A stretch of 64,000 bases of DNA from a bacterium (GTDB taxonomy: Bacteria > Bdellovibrionota > UBA2428), in contig JAACVK010000034.1 in assembly GCA_009991595.1 (NCBI GenBank), positions 1-64,000 of the forward strand, in the 5' to 3' direction. The first letter of the stretch is position 1; the number at the start of each line of letters is the position of its first letter. Positions 52,152 through 61,695 of this stretch are shown piece by piece. The translations under genes were made by a program, and so were the position numbers. The notes under the pieces were generated by a model. It saw nothing but the letters and a program-made list of their open reading frames with translations, was not told the DNA's origin and did no database searches.

Positions 52152-53326
52152 CTCAAATAATCCTCAGCACTAAGATAACTTCGAATCGCCCTAATTGCAC
52201 CGTCTTGCAGAACAAATTCTCCGGGAAGATCGTGTCCTAGAAAATAGGGCATGCTTTCAGAAAAGCCATATGCGCCCACTTTGGAGAATTCAATCCAACA
52301 GCCCACCTTCGCTCCTAAAAGAGCTTGTTCTCCTAACACGTCCAAAGATGTGCAAAGCGGACCGACAAGTTTATAACGAGCTTCAGTCAATGAATCCGTT
52401 GTCTGAGAGCCATAAACTTGAGCAGGAAAGCCCACTCCCGTCAAAGCCGATCTTGCAAGATGGTTGATCCCACTCTCTAAGACAGCCACGTTTTGAGATC
52501 GAACGGTCTTTAGGTCGCATACACGTGAATAGAATTTTCCGCAGTCGGCAACCAAAAAACGCCCTAGCTCCATCCAAACCTCTGGGATCGAAAACTTTTC
52601 TTTAATCTGAATCAAAAGCTTTTTAACATCTTCAACCTTCAACTCAGAGGAGCCGACATAATCAACACCTAGCCCGCCGCCTAAATCTAATACAGTCAAA
52701 GAAAAACCCATCTGCTTAGAAAAGTTCTGAGATGCCTCCGCAGTAGCCATCCAAACCTTTTCAAGTTGCTCGGGTTTCAAAATATTTCCCCATTGAAAAC
52801 AGTGAACCCCTAAAACATCTAGGCATGAAAAATCTTTCAAACTTATCTTGGCCCAATCACTAGGATGCAAGCCAAATGGGGTGATTAAATTTCCCCCTAA
52901 AACTGACTGTTCTGTAGAGTCTCGCCAATCGAGCTGGATACGCAGCAAAACATCACACCTACATTCTCGCTCAAGACAAAGCTCATTGAGCCATTTCAAC
53001 TGGTTAATACTCTCAAGAACAATCGTTCCACAATCGTTGTCGAGAAGCTTAGAAAGATACAATTTGTTTTTAGCCGGGCCTGTCGCAATGCAGTTTTCAA
53101 ATGAAATGGCCGACTTCTTAAGTTGGGAAAGCTCTCCAGAGCTTGCAAAGTCAAATGCAATTCCTTCGGCTGCAACGACATTAATGATGGAACTAAGCGC
53201 ATTAGCCTTGACCGCATAGAAGAGCTTAGCATGAGAAGCAAGACTGAACTTTAACTCACGAACTCTTTCAGAGAGTCTATCTAAGTCATAAAGAAAAAAA
53301 CTAGTCTCTCCTTCAAAGGGGTTCAC
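52148..53326 (-). CDS. lysA: Diaminopimelate decarboxylase (probable)
   Basis: A 392-residue fold-type III PLP decarboxylase. PLP Lys40 lies in LFYAVKAN, followed by FDFASSGEL, LGVHCFQWG, the Gly loop LDLGGGLGVDY and ELGRFLVADCG. The Gly-rich loop and overall size fit group IV decarboxylases (LysA, carboxynorspermidine decarboxylase, DOPA-like). Lysine operon context makes LysA the best reading: meso-diaminopimelate to lysine. GTG start at 53326 shares its last base with the dapD stop codon region. Some motifs, such as HIGSQ, are altered to HCFQWG, so substrate preference could differ. Confidence 0.82.
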   Translation of the reverse strand: MNPFEGETSFFLYDLDRLSERVRELKFSLASHAKLFYAVKANALSSIINVVAAEGIAFDFASSGELSQLKKSAISFENCIATGPAKNKLYLSKLLDNDCGTIVLESINQLKWLNELCLERECRCDVLLRIQLDWRDSTEQSVLGGNLITPFGLHPSDWAKISLKDFSCLDVLGVHCFQWGNILKPEQLEKVWMATAEASQNFSKQMGFSLTVLDLGGGLGVDYVGSSELKVEDVKKLLIQIKEKFSIPEVWMELGRFLVADCGKFYSRVCDLKTVRSQNVAVLESGINHLARSALTGVGFPAQVYGSQTTDSLTEARYKLVGPLCTSLDVLGEQALLGAKVGCWIEFSKVGAYGFSESMPYFLGHDLPGEFVLQDGAIRAIRSYLSAEDYLR

Positions 53327-54069
53327 TACCTAAGAGCCTCTTCCAAGGTCAAGGAAGTTTCAGACTTCGCATCACGATATTTAACAATCAACGCACAAGA
53401 AATTTGTAGATTCTGCTCCTTAGCCCAGCCCATAGAGGGATTCACGGGCCTAGTTCCGGGAACGACGACCGCATTTTCGGGAATGTCTTCGCCCTTTTCA
53501 AGTCTTCGTTCATTCACGCAATCATAAACAGGAACTCCTTTAGACAACTTCACACCGGCGGCTAGAACAGCCCCTTTTTTCACAACAATTCCCTCTACAA
53601 TAACGGCCCCTGCTCCAACAAAAACATTGTCTTCAATCACTACGGGACGCTGGCCAATGGGCTCCAACACTCCACCAATTTGAACTCCTGCGGAAAGATG
53701 CACGTTCTTTCCAATCTGAGCACACGACCCCACCAACACGTGGCTATCAACCATACTTCCCTGGTCCACATAGGCTCCAATGTTTATATAAGAAGGTGGC
53801 ATAATGATCACACCTGGAGCGACATAGGCCCCTCGTCGCACGGCAGATCCCCTTGGAACCAAGCGAACCCCATCCTCGGGTGTGAACGTTCTTGCCGGAA
53901 TTGTATTCTTATCAATGTAAGGCCCCATGGCAACATTCGTGCCCGCTCGAAAAGCTGCCAATATAGCCTCTTTTGCTCCTGTATTGGCTTTCCATTCACC
54001 TTCTACAAAACTAGCCGCCCTTATCGCGCCAGATTCCAATTGCTCTAATACCTTTTCAAAATCACTCAT
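53326..54069 (-). CDS. dapD: Tetrahydrodipicolinate N-succinyltransferase
   Basis: The ATG at 54069 gives 247 residues; the longer frame would overlap dapA. A left-handed beta-helix of hexapeptide repeats (PRGSAVRRGAYVAPGVIIMPP, NIGAYVDQGSMVDSHVLVGSCAQIGKNVHLS, EDNVFVGAGAVIVEG) is characteristic. It succinylates tetrahydrodipicolinate, committing the pathway to the succinylase branch, which later needs DapC and DapE. A GGTAAAG site precedes the ATG four bases after the dapA stop. Confidence 0.95.
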   Translation of the reverse strand: MSDFEKVLEQLESGAIRAASFVEGEWKANTGAKEAILAAFRAGTNVAMGPYIDKNTIPARTFTPEDGVRLVPRGSAVRRGAYVAPGVIIMPPSYINIGAYVDQGSMVDSHVLVGSCAQIGKNVHLSAGVQIGGVLEPIGQRPVVIEDNVFVGAGAVIVEGIVVKKGAVLAAGVKLSKGVPVYDCVNERRLEKGEDIPENAVVVPGTRPVNPSMGWAKEQNLQISCALIVKYRDAKSETSLTLEEALR

Positions 54070-54073
54070 ATCT

Positions 54074-54973
54074 TTACCTTTTTTCCATTGTGCTTTTATG
54101 CCATTTAGCAATATTAGCGTTTGCTTGAGTTTGTAGTGCCAGACCATGCAGATCCTCACTGCAGAGAGGTTGCTTGAGAGTATTATTATCAATCATTCCG
54201 AGTGAATTCATCAAACACTTCACCGGAACCGGGTTGGAGGCCTCGAACAAAGTATCAGCGGCTTCCTTCCAAAGAATTTTCTCTTCGGGACTTAAAGATT
54301 TCGCTAAGGCCTTGCGCACATACAATTGAGTTGCATCCGGCCAAACGTTGCTAGCAACCGAAATCAATCCACAAGAGCCTAAGTCTGCGAACTTGGGCAT
54401 CAAGCCGTCATCACCACAAAACAATGCTTTGTTCTTACAAACTTGAACATACTGAAAAAACTTTTCTGGTGTTCCCGAAGCTTCTTTGATTCCAACGAAA
54501 TTTTTATGGGACAATAACATTTCCAAAGCTCGAAGAGAAAGGGAACAGGCCGTTCTACCAGGAACATTGTAGAGGACGCAGGGAGAAGTGGCCTCATCGA
54601 GCAAGGCCTTAAACCAATTGAACTGCCCAACATCGCCAGGCTTAGCATAAAGAGGTGTAACGCAAAGATAGTAATCTAGATTTTTAGAGTTTAAAAAACC
54701 GATCCAATCAAGAGTGGCCTCCAAATCAGAGCCTCCAACTCCTACCATCAATGGAACCGAAAGCTTCAGTGAAAGCGTGAAGTCAATAATCTCTTTTCTA
54801 TCTTTTAGACTGAGATTTAAAGCCTCTCCGGTACTTCCTAGAATCAATACTCCGTTCTTAGCAGACTCTTGTTGTCTTAATATTTTTTCCAATGAAAGAT
54901 AGTCTACAGTAAAGTCCGTATTCAAGGGTGTAATCAACGCAGTCCAAAGCGGCGTCTCTTTAATGTTCTTCAT
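54074..54973 (-). CDS. dapA: 4-Hydroxy-tetrahydrodipicolinate synthase
   Basis: A 299-residue class I aldolase condensing pyruvate with aspartate semialdehyde. GSTGEALNLS binds substrate, Tyr in LYNVPGRT and the Schiff-base Lys in FVGIKEASG are present in order. The ATG immediately follows the dapB stop codon, with AAAGGAGA in the end of dapB as ribosome site. Confidence 0.95.
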   Translation of the reverse strand: MKNIKETPLWTALITPLNTDFTVDYLSLEKILRQQESAKNGVLILGSTGEALNLSLKDRKEIIDFTLSLKLSVPLMVGVGGSDLEATLDWIGFLNSKNLDYYLCVTPLYAKPGDVGQFNWFKALLDEATSPCVLYNVPGRTACSLSLRALEMLLSHKNFVGIKEASGTPEKFFQYVQVCKNKALFCGDDGLMPKFADLGSCGLISVASNVWPDATQLYVRKALAKSLSPEEKILWKEAADTLFEASNPVPVKCLMNSLGMIDNNTLKQPLCSEDLHGLALQTQANANIAKWHKSTMEKR

Positions 54974-55657
54974 TCATTTATCTCCTTTTAGGTCTAGCGC
55001 TTGAGCAATGAGATCTTGAAACGACGTCAAGCCCGAAGGCAATTCACGTCCCTCAAAAACTCTTTCGGCGGCCCAAAGAGCCCCTTCCGCAAAAAGTCGA
55101 CGATCATAAGCCTCATGCCGTAATTCAATCTTCTCAAATTTCGAAAGAATACTGACGCTATGAACTCCAACAATATCACCCTGGCGAAGGCTTTTAATCT
55201 CCAAATCTTTCACCCCCAACCACTGCTTCCAGCTTTTAGCCGTGCCACTGGGAGCATCCATCTTTAGTTGATGGTGGATCTCCTCCATCGAAAATTGAAA
55301 GTCCCCAATTTTTTGCAGTGACCCCAATGCCCCTAGCGCTGCACGCACTGCTGTCATTGCAATTGAAAAGTTATTCCCGTGAACCCAGGATCGATTCTTT
55401 TTCTTTAACAATTTATCTAAAGCTGTTAAGTCTACGTCCCCGGTGCTACCCGACACTACAGAAATTCCAGACCCCACCAACAATTCTATTTGCTGATTGA
55501 ACACATCACCCGGAAGAAAAGAGATCGCAACATCGTGGTCTTTCAGCCCCTCCAAAGTGATTGGATTCGAGCGATTAAACACGGTCAATTCGTGCTTTTG
55601 GTTCAAACTCTGAACGTGAGCACCTGTTTTTCCGTTGCCTAAAAGAGCTAGTCTCAT
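54974..55657 (-). CDS. dapB: 4-Hydroxy-tetrahydrodipicolinate reductase, short form
   Basis: This 227-residue NAD(P)H-dependent reductase carries the catalytic block EEIHHQLKMDAPSGTA and the second-domain FSIAMTAV region. The N-terminal nucleotide domain (MRLALLGNGKTGAHV) is compact, about 40 residues shorter than in E. coli DapB, as in the short DapB forms of Bacteroidetes. Its ATG overlaps the lysC stop (ATGA). It supplies tetrahydrodipicolinate to DapD. Confidence 0.92.
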   Translation of the reverse strand: MRLALLGNGKTGAHVQSLNQKHELTVFNRSNPITLEGLKDHDVAISFLPGDVFNQQIELLVGSGISVVSGSTGDVDLTALDKLLKKKNRSWVHGNNFSIAMTAVRAALGALGSLQKIGDFQFSMEEIHHQLKMDAPSGTAKSWKQWLGVKDLEIKSLRQGDIVGVHSVSILSKFEKIELRHEAYDRRLFAEGALWAAERVFEGRELPSGLTSFQDLIAQALDLKGDK

Positions 55658-56985
55658 GATGAAATAAAACTCCTGTGGAGTTGCTCAACACAACGGCCAG
55701 CTTCTTCGGATTCAACCAAAAAGCAGACTTGATGTTTACTAGCTCCAGCACAGATGGATCTCAAATTCACTCCGTTGATGGCTCTTAGGATACTTTCTAA
55801 AAGCCCAGGCGTATGGCGAATGCGGTTTCCGACCAAGGAAACTAAAGAAAGACCTCGCTCAACTTCGATTTTTCCAAGACTAGCCAAATCCTGCAACAAT
55901 TTATCATTAGCTAGCTCAACCTCATCAAGAGTTACACCGATAGAAATCTCTGAGGTGGTCACTGTATCAATACTGAGTTCATGATCTCTAAACACATCAA
56001 ACACTTTAGCTAGAAATCCGTAAGTCTGACTCATCTCGGGAGTCGATATAGTAAGAAAAACTTGAGACTTTTTTACGCTAATGGCTCTAATTATGGGATA
56101 CTCAGCAACTTCAGAGCGAATCCAAGTGCCACCTTCTTCAGGGTGTTGAGAACTTCCCACAAAAACAGGAAAGCCCTTTCGAATACTAGGCCAAACGGTC
56201 GTGGGATGTAGAACTTTCGCCCCAAAGGCAGCTAACTCAGAAGCCTCTCTAAAACTAATTTCCGAAATAGGTCGTGCATCCGGACATAGTCTGGGATCCG
56301 TTGTGGCAACCCCAGCAACATCGGTCCAAATCTCTAAATGCTCTGCTCTAGCGGCTTCCGCAATAAGAGCTGCAGAATAGTCAGAGCCACCTCGCCCCAA
56401 GGTTGTCGTCGATCCACTCAGCGTGGAACCAATAAAACCTTGTGTGATGATAAAGTTTTCAGAAGAAACCAAGACCGATCCTTGCACATGCGAGGCTATC
56501 TCTTCCAAGATTGGCTGAGCCGCTCCAAATTTATCGCTAGTCTTGAGAAAGGTTCGTGCATCCAAGAATTCTGCCTCAACCCCTTGAGCGCGAAAAGCTT
56601 CCACCAAAAGAGTGGTAGACAACAACTCACCAAAACAAAGAATGCGATCCCGAAACTTTGGAGAGCAATCATTAAGCAAATAAATCCCGTGGCAAAGACT
56701 CCGCAACCTAGAGAAGAGCTCATTCAACTTTTCTAAACAGGTGTCTGACGCCTTCAAGTCCTCCCAAATACTCAGATGCCTTGCTTCCAAAACTTTAAGT
56801 CGCTCTTGTGCTAACTTCCAACTGCCTTCCAAATCACAAAGTGCAACCAACTCATCGGTTGTGCCTTGAGTCGCGCTACTAACGATGATTCGAGCATTTC
56901 TCTTAACGGCCAAGCGAGCACAATTGCTCATTGCCAAAGCATCTTTAACCGAAGAACCTCCAAATTTTGCAACAATTCTTCCCAC
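55654..56985 (-). CDS. lysC: Aspartate kinase, monofunctional LysC type
   Basis: A 443-residue enzyme phosphorylating aspartate. KFGGSSVKD near the N-terminus, TQGFIGSTLSGSTTTLGRGGSDYSA-type region and LEIWTDVAGVATTDPR define the kinase domain; two ACT domains (from about residue 295) allow feedback by lysine. Length and layout match E. coli LysC rather than the bifunctional enzymes. GTG start one base after the asd stop, with AAGGA upstream. Confidence 0.95.
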   Translation of the reverse strand: MGRIVAKFGGSSVKDALAMSNCARLAVKRNARIIVSSATQGTTDELVALCDLEGSWKLAQERLKVLEARHLSIWEDLKASDTCLEKLNELFSRLRSLCHGIYLLNDCSPKFRDRILCFGELLSTTLLVEAFRAQGVEAEFLDARTFLKTSDKFGAAQPILEEIASHVQGSVLVSSENFIITQGFIGSTLSGSTTTLGRGGSDYSAALIAEAARAEHLEIWTDVAGVATTDPRLCPDARPISEISFREASELAAFGAKVLHPTTVWPSIRKGFPVFVGSSQHPEEGGTWIRSEVAEYPIIRAISVKKSQVFLTISTPEMSQTYGFLAKVFDVFRDHELSIDTVTTSEISIGVTLDEVELANDKLLQDLASLGKIEVERGLSLVSLVGNRIRHTPGLLESILRAINGVNLRSICAGASKHQVCFLVESEEAGRCVEQLHRSFISS

Positions 56986-56986
56986 T

Positions 56987-57985
56987 TCAAGGTCGTCCTT
57001 CTAAATAGGTGTCTAAAAGCTCTAAGTTTGCAATGGCGGCACCGGCGGCACCGCGAACAAGATTATGCCCCATCGACAGCATTCCCACACAGCGACGATC
57101 CGTGTCCACTTTTATTCTACCGATATGCGCGCGCATATCGTCGTGAAGAAGGTCCAATCGAACCTGTGGACGGAAATTATCCGTGTGCACTTTATAAAGT
57201 GCAGAATTCTCTTCAGCTTTTGCCAAATAATGCTCAATAACTTGAGCCTGTGTAAGTGCTTCTTGAGTTTTTACATGGAAAGTCACACAGTGACCATGCG
57301 CCACAGGAACACGATTCACATGGGCCATAATGGGAAAATTTGCCTTTTGTTTTACCTGCCCTAAAATCTTCTGTGCTTCACTTTCAATTTTATCTTCTTC
57401 ATTAGAAATATAGGGAATAGAGTTTCCGATCAAATCAATCGAAGCAACTCCTGGATAGCCCGCACCACTAACGGCTTGCATTGTAAAGGTGGAGACTTCT
57501 TCAAAAGGACTCAATTCAAGCAAAGGCGCCAAACCCATCGCCAAAAAAACCGTTGAGCAATTAGGGTTCGTAACAATTTTTCCCGCAAACTTTTGCTCTT
57601 CGACTAACTCTATATGGGCACCGTTAATCTCAGGAATAATTAAAGGAATATCTTTCCCCATTCGAAAAGCAGAAGCATTGCTCAGCACATGATGCCCTCT
57701 CTTCGCTAAATCAACCTCAATGACTTTTGCATGAGTCGCAGGTATAGAACTAATCACATAGGTCGATTCAACCTTTGTGTGAGATTTGAGACTCATTCCC
57801 CTGAGCCACTGTGGAGCTGGCAATTGCTCTCTCCATTCGCAACAATCTGAAAAATTCATTCCAACTCTAGACTCTGACGCCACAAGTTCTTTAACTTCAA
57901 ATTTGGGATGATCTGCCAACATGGCAATCACTTTCTGCCCAACGGTTCCGGTCGCGCCTAAAACGGCTACTGATTTCTTGGTCAT
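56987..57985 (-). CDS. asd: Aspartate-semialdehyde dehydrogenase
   Basis: This 332-residue enzyme reduces aspartyl phosphate to the semialdehyde. It has the nucleotide loop VLGATGTVGQ, active Cys in TNPNCSTVFLAMGLAPL, QAVSGAGYPG and a His in the later RVPVAHGH block. It is the first gene after the lysine riboswitch, with an AGGAGAG ribosome site. The first gene being asd rather than lysC means that lysine would shut the whole pathway at its branch entry. Confidence 0.95.
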   Translation of the reverse strand: MTKKSVAVLGATGTVGQKVIAMLADHPKFEVKELVASESRVGMNFSDCCEWREQLPAPQWLRGMSLKSHTKVESTYVISSIPATHAKVIEVDLAKRGHHVLSNASAFRMGKDIPLIIPEINGAHIELVEEQKFAGKIVTNPNCSTVFLAMGLAPLLELSPFEEVSTFTMQAVSGAGYPGVASIDLIGNSIPYISNEEDKIESEAQKILGQVKQKANFPIMAHVNRVPVAHGHCVTFHVKTQEALTQAQVIEHYLAKAEENSALYKVHTDNFRPQVRLDLLHDDMRAHIGRIKVDTDRRCVGMLSMGHNLVRGAAGAAIANLELLDTYLEGRP

Positions 57986-58093
57986 GCTACTCTCCTGCCT
58001 GTCTCAAAAACGAACAATCGCTTTGATCCTTAAAAAAACCGGAAAAGATGGAAAAATCAGGAAAGAACCCTTGGCATTGTATCCACAGATTCA

Positions 58094-58272
58094 GGCCCAA
58101 AGCTCCTCGAGGGCATAGTCCTATGCTCTCGACAGTCCCGCGGATTCAGCCACGGTAACCAACCTCAAGTTATCCAAATTCTTAAGACTTCGGCTCCATC
58201 CCCCTAGCTTGCTTTCAAAGGTTATGGAAACCTCGGGCAAACCGCCTGGCTGAAGCGCCTCTTCTGGCTAAA
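58094..58272 (-). ncRNA. Lysine riboswitch (L box) of the asd-lysC-dap operon
   Basis: The minus-strand leader of asd carries the core of the lysine riboswitch in correct order. GCCAGAAGAGGCGC (58255-58268) is identical to the start of the E. coli lysC L box. GCCGAAG (58188-58194) follows after an AGGGGG stretch, then GGCTGAATCC (58142-58151). A stem-loop at 58108-58131 and a closing helix (GCTTTGGGCC, 58094-58103, against the first arm) complete it. Lysine binding would lower expression of the operon. I see no certain terminator between it and asd, so control may act on the AGGAGAG ribosome site near 57994. Edges are approximate. Confidence 0.85.
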
Positions 58273-58383
58273 CTAGCGATAACATAGCCCCCACATGTAA
58301 ATCAAATTCAAAACGGAACTGGAGCAAAATATCCTGAACCCACTGCTTGCCTGCATCAAGCTTTCTAGCGATGCTCATAACTC

Positions 58384-59229
58384 ATGGAAAATTTCGCCCT
58401 GTCTCTGGTCTTGTTAGGGTCAATCCTCCATCTCGGCTGGAACATTTTTGCAAAGAAAGCCAACCATGGATTTGTCTTTCTCTGGATTAGCGCCTTTCCA
58501 CTGTCGATCGTAGGAGGTGTTCTTGCTCTTCAAAATCAAATTTGGAGCACCCTTTCCCCCACCACTCTGCTTTGTCTTCTCTTAAGTGCCATCATCCACA
58601 CACTCTATTTTTGGACTCTCATCAAAGCTTACGAGGTGGCCGATTTGGGTTTTGTCTATCCCGTTTGCCGCTCTTTGGGAGCGACCCTTGTTGTCTGCTT
58701 GGGCATTGCCTTCCTAGATGAGAACCCTTCAAGAACGGGCATGATGGGTATCATTCTATGCATCTTGGCCCCCGTTATTGAGCCCACTTTCTTTTTTAAA
58801 AACAAAGCAAAGCGTCTTAACTGGGAAAGTTATCTACTAACTATTGTTACAGGTCTATTGATTGGCTCTTATTTGTTTGTGGATAAAATTGGTTCTCAAG
58901 AAGTAGATGCCTTCCACTACCTAGCCTACTTCATTTTTCCCACTCACCTGCTGATGACCCTGATCATCTTCCTTGGCCCCTTAAAACACAAAATCAAAGA
59001 GGAAAATTTAAAAAGAGCTTTTCTTGGGTTTCTCTTTTGGAGCTCGGCCTATGGAGCGGTCATTTGGGCCATGAAGATTGCCCCCATCAGTTATGTAGCT
59101 AGTGCTCGCGCCAGTGGTATTGTGATGAGTGCAGTAGCAGGGAAACTATTCTTCCAAGAGAGCCTAACGAAAGTTCGAGTCTTTTCAATCGTCGTCATTG
59201 TCATTGGCGTGATTCTAATTGCCTTGTAG
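58384..59229 (+). CDS. EamA/DMT-family permease
   Basis: A 281-residue membrane protein with ten predicted helices and two EamA halves, ending VFSIVVIVIGVILIAL. The first half contains AYEVADLGFVYPVCRSLGATLVV, the second APISYVASARASGIVMSAVAGKLFF. Substrates of this superfamily include amino acids and sugars. It is transcribed away from the lysine operon, 111 bases from the riboswitch, so export of lysine or a related compound is a guess from position. Confidence 0.85.
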   Translation: MENFALSLVLLGSILHLGWNIFAKKANHGFVFLWISAFPLSIVGGVLALQNQIWSTLSPTTLLCLLLSAIIHTLYFWTLIKAYEVADLGFVYPVCRSLGATLVVCLGIAFLDENPSRTGMMGIILCILAPVIEPTFFFKNKAKRLNWESYLLTIVTGLLIGSYLFVDKIGSQEVDAFHYLAYFIFPTHLLMTLIIFLGPLKHKIKEENLKRAFLGFLFWSSAYGAVIWAMKIAPISYVASARASGIVMSAVAGKLFFQESLTKVRVFSIVVIVIGVILIAL

Positions 59230-59367
59230 ACAATGAATAATCTCCGGATGAAGTTTAGCCAGAAACGAGTATAAGCACCATGAACTTCACTTAAGTTTAA
59301 CAATCGAAGAGGGGGAATTTAAAAAGGAAGCAAAGAATCCTCAGAGCTTTGGATTGCGGCAATAGAA

Positions 59368-59583
59368 ATGAAAGGATTCAACAAGAACGGAAAATTCTAC
59401 AACTTTAAAAGGAGCTTCGACATCACAAAGCAACCACTTAAAATAGACTACAACGCTCCTCACCACATTGCCCCTATCATGAGCTATCTCTTCAAATGCA
59501 ACCTACCACTCGAACTTGAAAAAGAAGATGCCCAGCCCATGCAACGCCGTCGCATCCGAGTGGATTCTAATCCGCAATTTTAA
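59368..59583 (+). CDS. Small basic protein, uncertain
   Basis: A 71-codon frame encoding a Lys/Arg-rich soluble peptide (FNKNGKFYNFKRSF..., ending RRIRVDSNPQF) that stops five bases before the end of the convergent MFS gene. Composition is protein-like, but no clear ribosome site precedes the ATG and no homologue is recognised. Confidence 0.4.
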   Translation: MKGFNKNGKFYNFKRSFDITKQPLKIDYNAPHHIAPIMSYLFKCNLPLELEKEDAQPMQRRRIRVDSNPQF

Positions 59584-59588
59584 AATCT

Positions 59589-60899
59589 TTAATCTGCGCC
59601 CTTTTTCCCCAAAAACCTGCGCTGCCAAAACGAAAGTCCAAAGGCAAAAACAACAGAAAGCAGAAAGAAGGGCGCAAAATAGCTAAGAGCTCCCTCAAAT
59701 ACTTGGCCACTTTGGGAGTCTCCTCGAATCTGAGCTACCAAAAGTGAATAGAGAATTCCCAAAGAGCCATAAGCTAAATTAAAAGAGAGTCCTTTGAAAC
59801 TTAAAACAGTTGCCCTCATCTTTGCCGGCGCTTCCTTATTTAAATAGAGGCTAGAGAAATATCCCAATAAACTCATAGTCGCACTCAAAAGAAAGGCAAA
59901 GAACAACATCGGCTTCACAAAAGAGGCTTGAACACCCCACAAACCAATAGAAGTTAGAATTACCAGTAAAAGAGCGACCTTCTTCCTTGACGCGAAGGAG
60001 GCAATCCACTCCCCAACACTAGGCACCACAAAGCCCATCAAGCCCATGCAAGCACCGATCACCCCAAAACTAGCTTCGGTAAATCCTAGGCTACGATAGT
60101 ATTCTGAATTTAAAGTCATAAACATTCGAATGACAGAGTCGATGACCAAGGCAAACATTAAAATAGAAAAGACATGTTTTGAGCGCAGTATCCACCCACC
60201 GGCTTTCAAGGTCGTAGAAAAGGCCTCTTTCCCTGCATTGAAACATTCACTCAATTTTAAACTCGTAGTTTTTAAAGTATCCTTCATTTTTAGAGAGACA
60301 AAGATGCAGGCGAGGGAGCTAAACACGCAAAGTAAAATTGGAAGCTTCATCGAGAGAGTTTTACTTACGTTAAAATTGAGTCCCAAATTTTGAATGAATT
60401 GATTTAAGACTTCAGCATCATAAAAAACCCCTCCCAAAACCATAGCAAGAACAAACCCTACTGCCTGCCAACGCATCGTCTTCGCCATAATTTGAGCCCA
60501 CAGCTTTTCGCGCCCCTCTTCTGGCAAAGAATCATAAGCAAGAGCTTCATCGGCCCCACTCGCTGAGGCCTCGGCTGCTCCACTTAATATACGGTTAAGA
60601 GCAAATATCCAGAAAACCCATTGAGAGTGAGGTGGAACAAGTAACAAACACAGCATTTCGAGAAGCATTAAACAGCTGGCCCCTACCACAAGCCTTTTGC
60701 GACCGACAATATCAGCCAAGGCACCTGAAGGAACTTCCAATAAGACGATTGAAACCGCCCAAACAGTGTTGAGCAGCGCAAATTGCTCAAGACTCAATCC
60801 GTGATCTAAAAAGAAGACTGTAAAGATGGGATAATAGAAACGAGCGTTAAAAAGAACACGAAACCAAACAAAGTAGTATGAGTTTTTATTGTCTGACAC
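59589..60899 (-). CDS. Major facilitator superfamily transporter
   Basis: A 436-residue protein with twelve hydrophobic helices. The conserved loop after helix two reads GALADIVGRKRLVV, the MFS motif A (GxLaDrxGrk), and FASRKK-type repeat is seen in the second half. GTG start. Substrate unknown; such proteins often export drugs or metabolites. It stands alone on the minus strand between the small basic gene and an exported-protein gene. Confidence 0.87.
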   Translation of the reverse strand: MSDNKNSYYFVWFRVLFNARFYYPIFTVFFLDHGLSLEQFALLNTVWAVSIVLLEVPSGALADIVGRKRLVVGASCLMLLEMLCLLLVPPHSQWVFWIFALNRILSGAAEASASGADEALAYDSLPEEGREKLWAQIMAKTMRWQAVGFVLAMVLGGVFYDAEVLNQFIQNLGLNFNVSKTLSMKLPILLCVFSSLACIFVSLKMKDTLKTTSLKLSECFNAGKEAFSTTLKAGGWILRSKHVFSILMFALVIDSVIRMFMTLNSEYYRSLGFTEASFGVIGACMGLMGFVVPSVGEWIASFASRKKVALLLVILTSIGLWGVQASFVKPMLFFAFLLSATMSLLGYFSSLYLNKEAPAKMRATVLSFKGLSFNLAYGSLGILYSLLVAQIRGDSQSGQVFEGALSYFAPFFLLSVVFAFGLSFWQRRFLGKKGAD

Positions 60900-61066
60900 G
60901 AACGCTAGAATACGTCTTAGATGGAGAACTAGATAGCCTATAACCCAACAGCTGCGACAAACTGTTCCAAATAACCAATCAACAAGGTCTTTCCCGGAAG
61001 TGATTGACCCTAAAGAATTTCTCTCCTAAATCCTATGGAAATCATAAACGAGGAAGGGACTTTATT

Positions 61067-61573
61067 ATGAAATTATTATTAAGCACATTATCAATATTTA
61101 TCGGCTTAAATGCCATGGCGATCCACGAAGAGGACAGAGCGCCACTAGTTGCCAGCATTACCCAAACTGCAGGCTATCAACATGTTCCACCGAACAAAAA
61201 GACAGCGATTCTGACAACCATTGATGTTCAAGCCGATGGAGCCATCTACGAAACCATCACCTACACCACTCGTAGAGGACCTGTTACAGAAACGAAGTAT
61301 TTTGGATACTATCCAGAAAATGACATTGCTCGTTTTAAGAACAGCATCTCTCAACTTCCTTTAGATCGCCCACTTGTTGAGACTGATGAGCCAATTCTAT
61401 GTGACGGCGGAAGCACTCATTTTAAAGTTGTGATTGAGTCCACACTGACCACTCTGGAAGAAAGCAACGACTGCTCTCCGAATAGAGCACGTAAAGACCG
61501 CTCCAAATTGGAAGTTGCTGTAGTTCAAGTTCTTAACGAACTTCTCAGCTTCTATTGGGAAAACCGAAGATAA
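61067..61573 (+). CDS. Exported protein of unknown function
   Basis: The ATG at 61067 opens a clear signal peptide (LLLSTLSIFIGLNAMA, cleavage before IHEED) after an AGGAAGGG site, giving 168 residues. The mature part is beta-rich with two cysteines (ILCDGGS and SNDCSPN). No domain recognised. It is followed at once by a strong terminator, so it is monocistronic. Confidence 0.7.
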   Translation: MKLLLSTLSIFIGLNAMAIHEEDRAPLVASITQTAGYQHVPPNKKTAILTTIDVQADGAIYETITYTTRRGPVTETKYFGYYPENDIARFKNSISQLPLDRPLVETDEPILCDGGSTHFKVVIESTLTTLEESNDCSPNRARKDRSKLEVAVVQVLNELLSFYWENRR

Positions 61574-61580
61574 ATTAGCT

Positions 61581-61620
61581 TGAGAGCGGGACAGGAGCAC
61601 TCTTCCCGCTCTCAATTTTC
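61581..61620 (+). terminator. Intrinsic terminator
   Basis: TGAGAGCGGGA and TCCCGCTCTCA form an eleven-pair perfect stem with a twelve-base loop, then AATTTTCTTCTT. It starts eight bases after the stop codon of the exported-protein gene. Confidence 0.85.
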
Positions 61621-61695
61621 TTCTTAACCAGATTTCGCCGCATTTGAGAGCATTTCTCTTGTTCTAGGGCGCATTAATCATTTATACACGGCGTC

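Noticed and set aside
53326-54192. Longer dapD reading from 54192
   Set aside because: The extra 41 residues overlap dapA and do not match the DapD N-terminus; ATG at 54069 is used.
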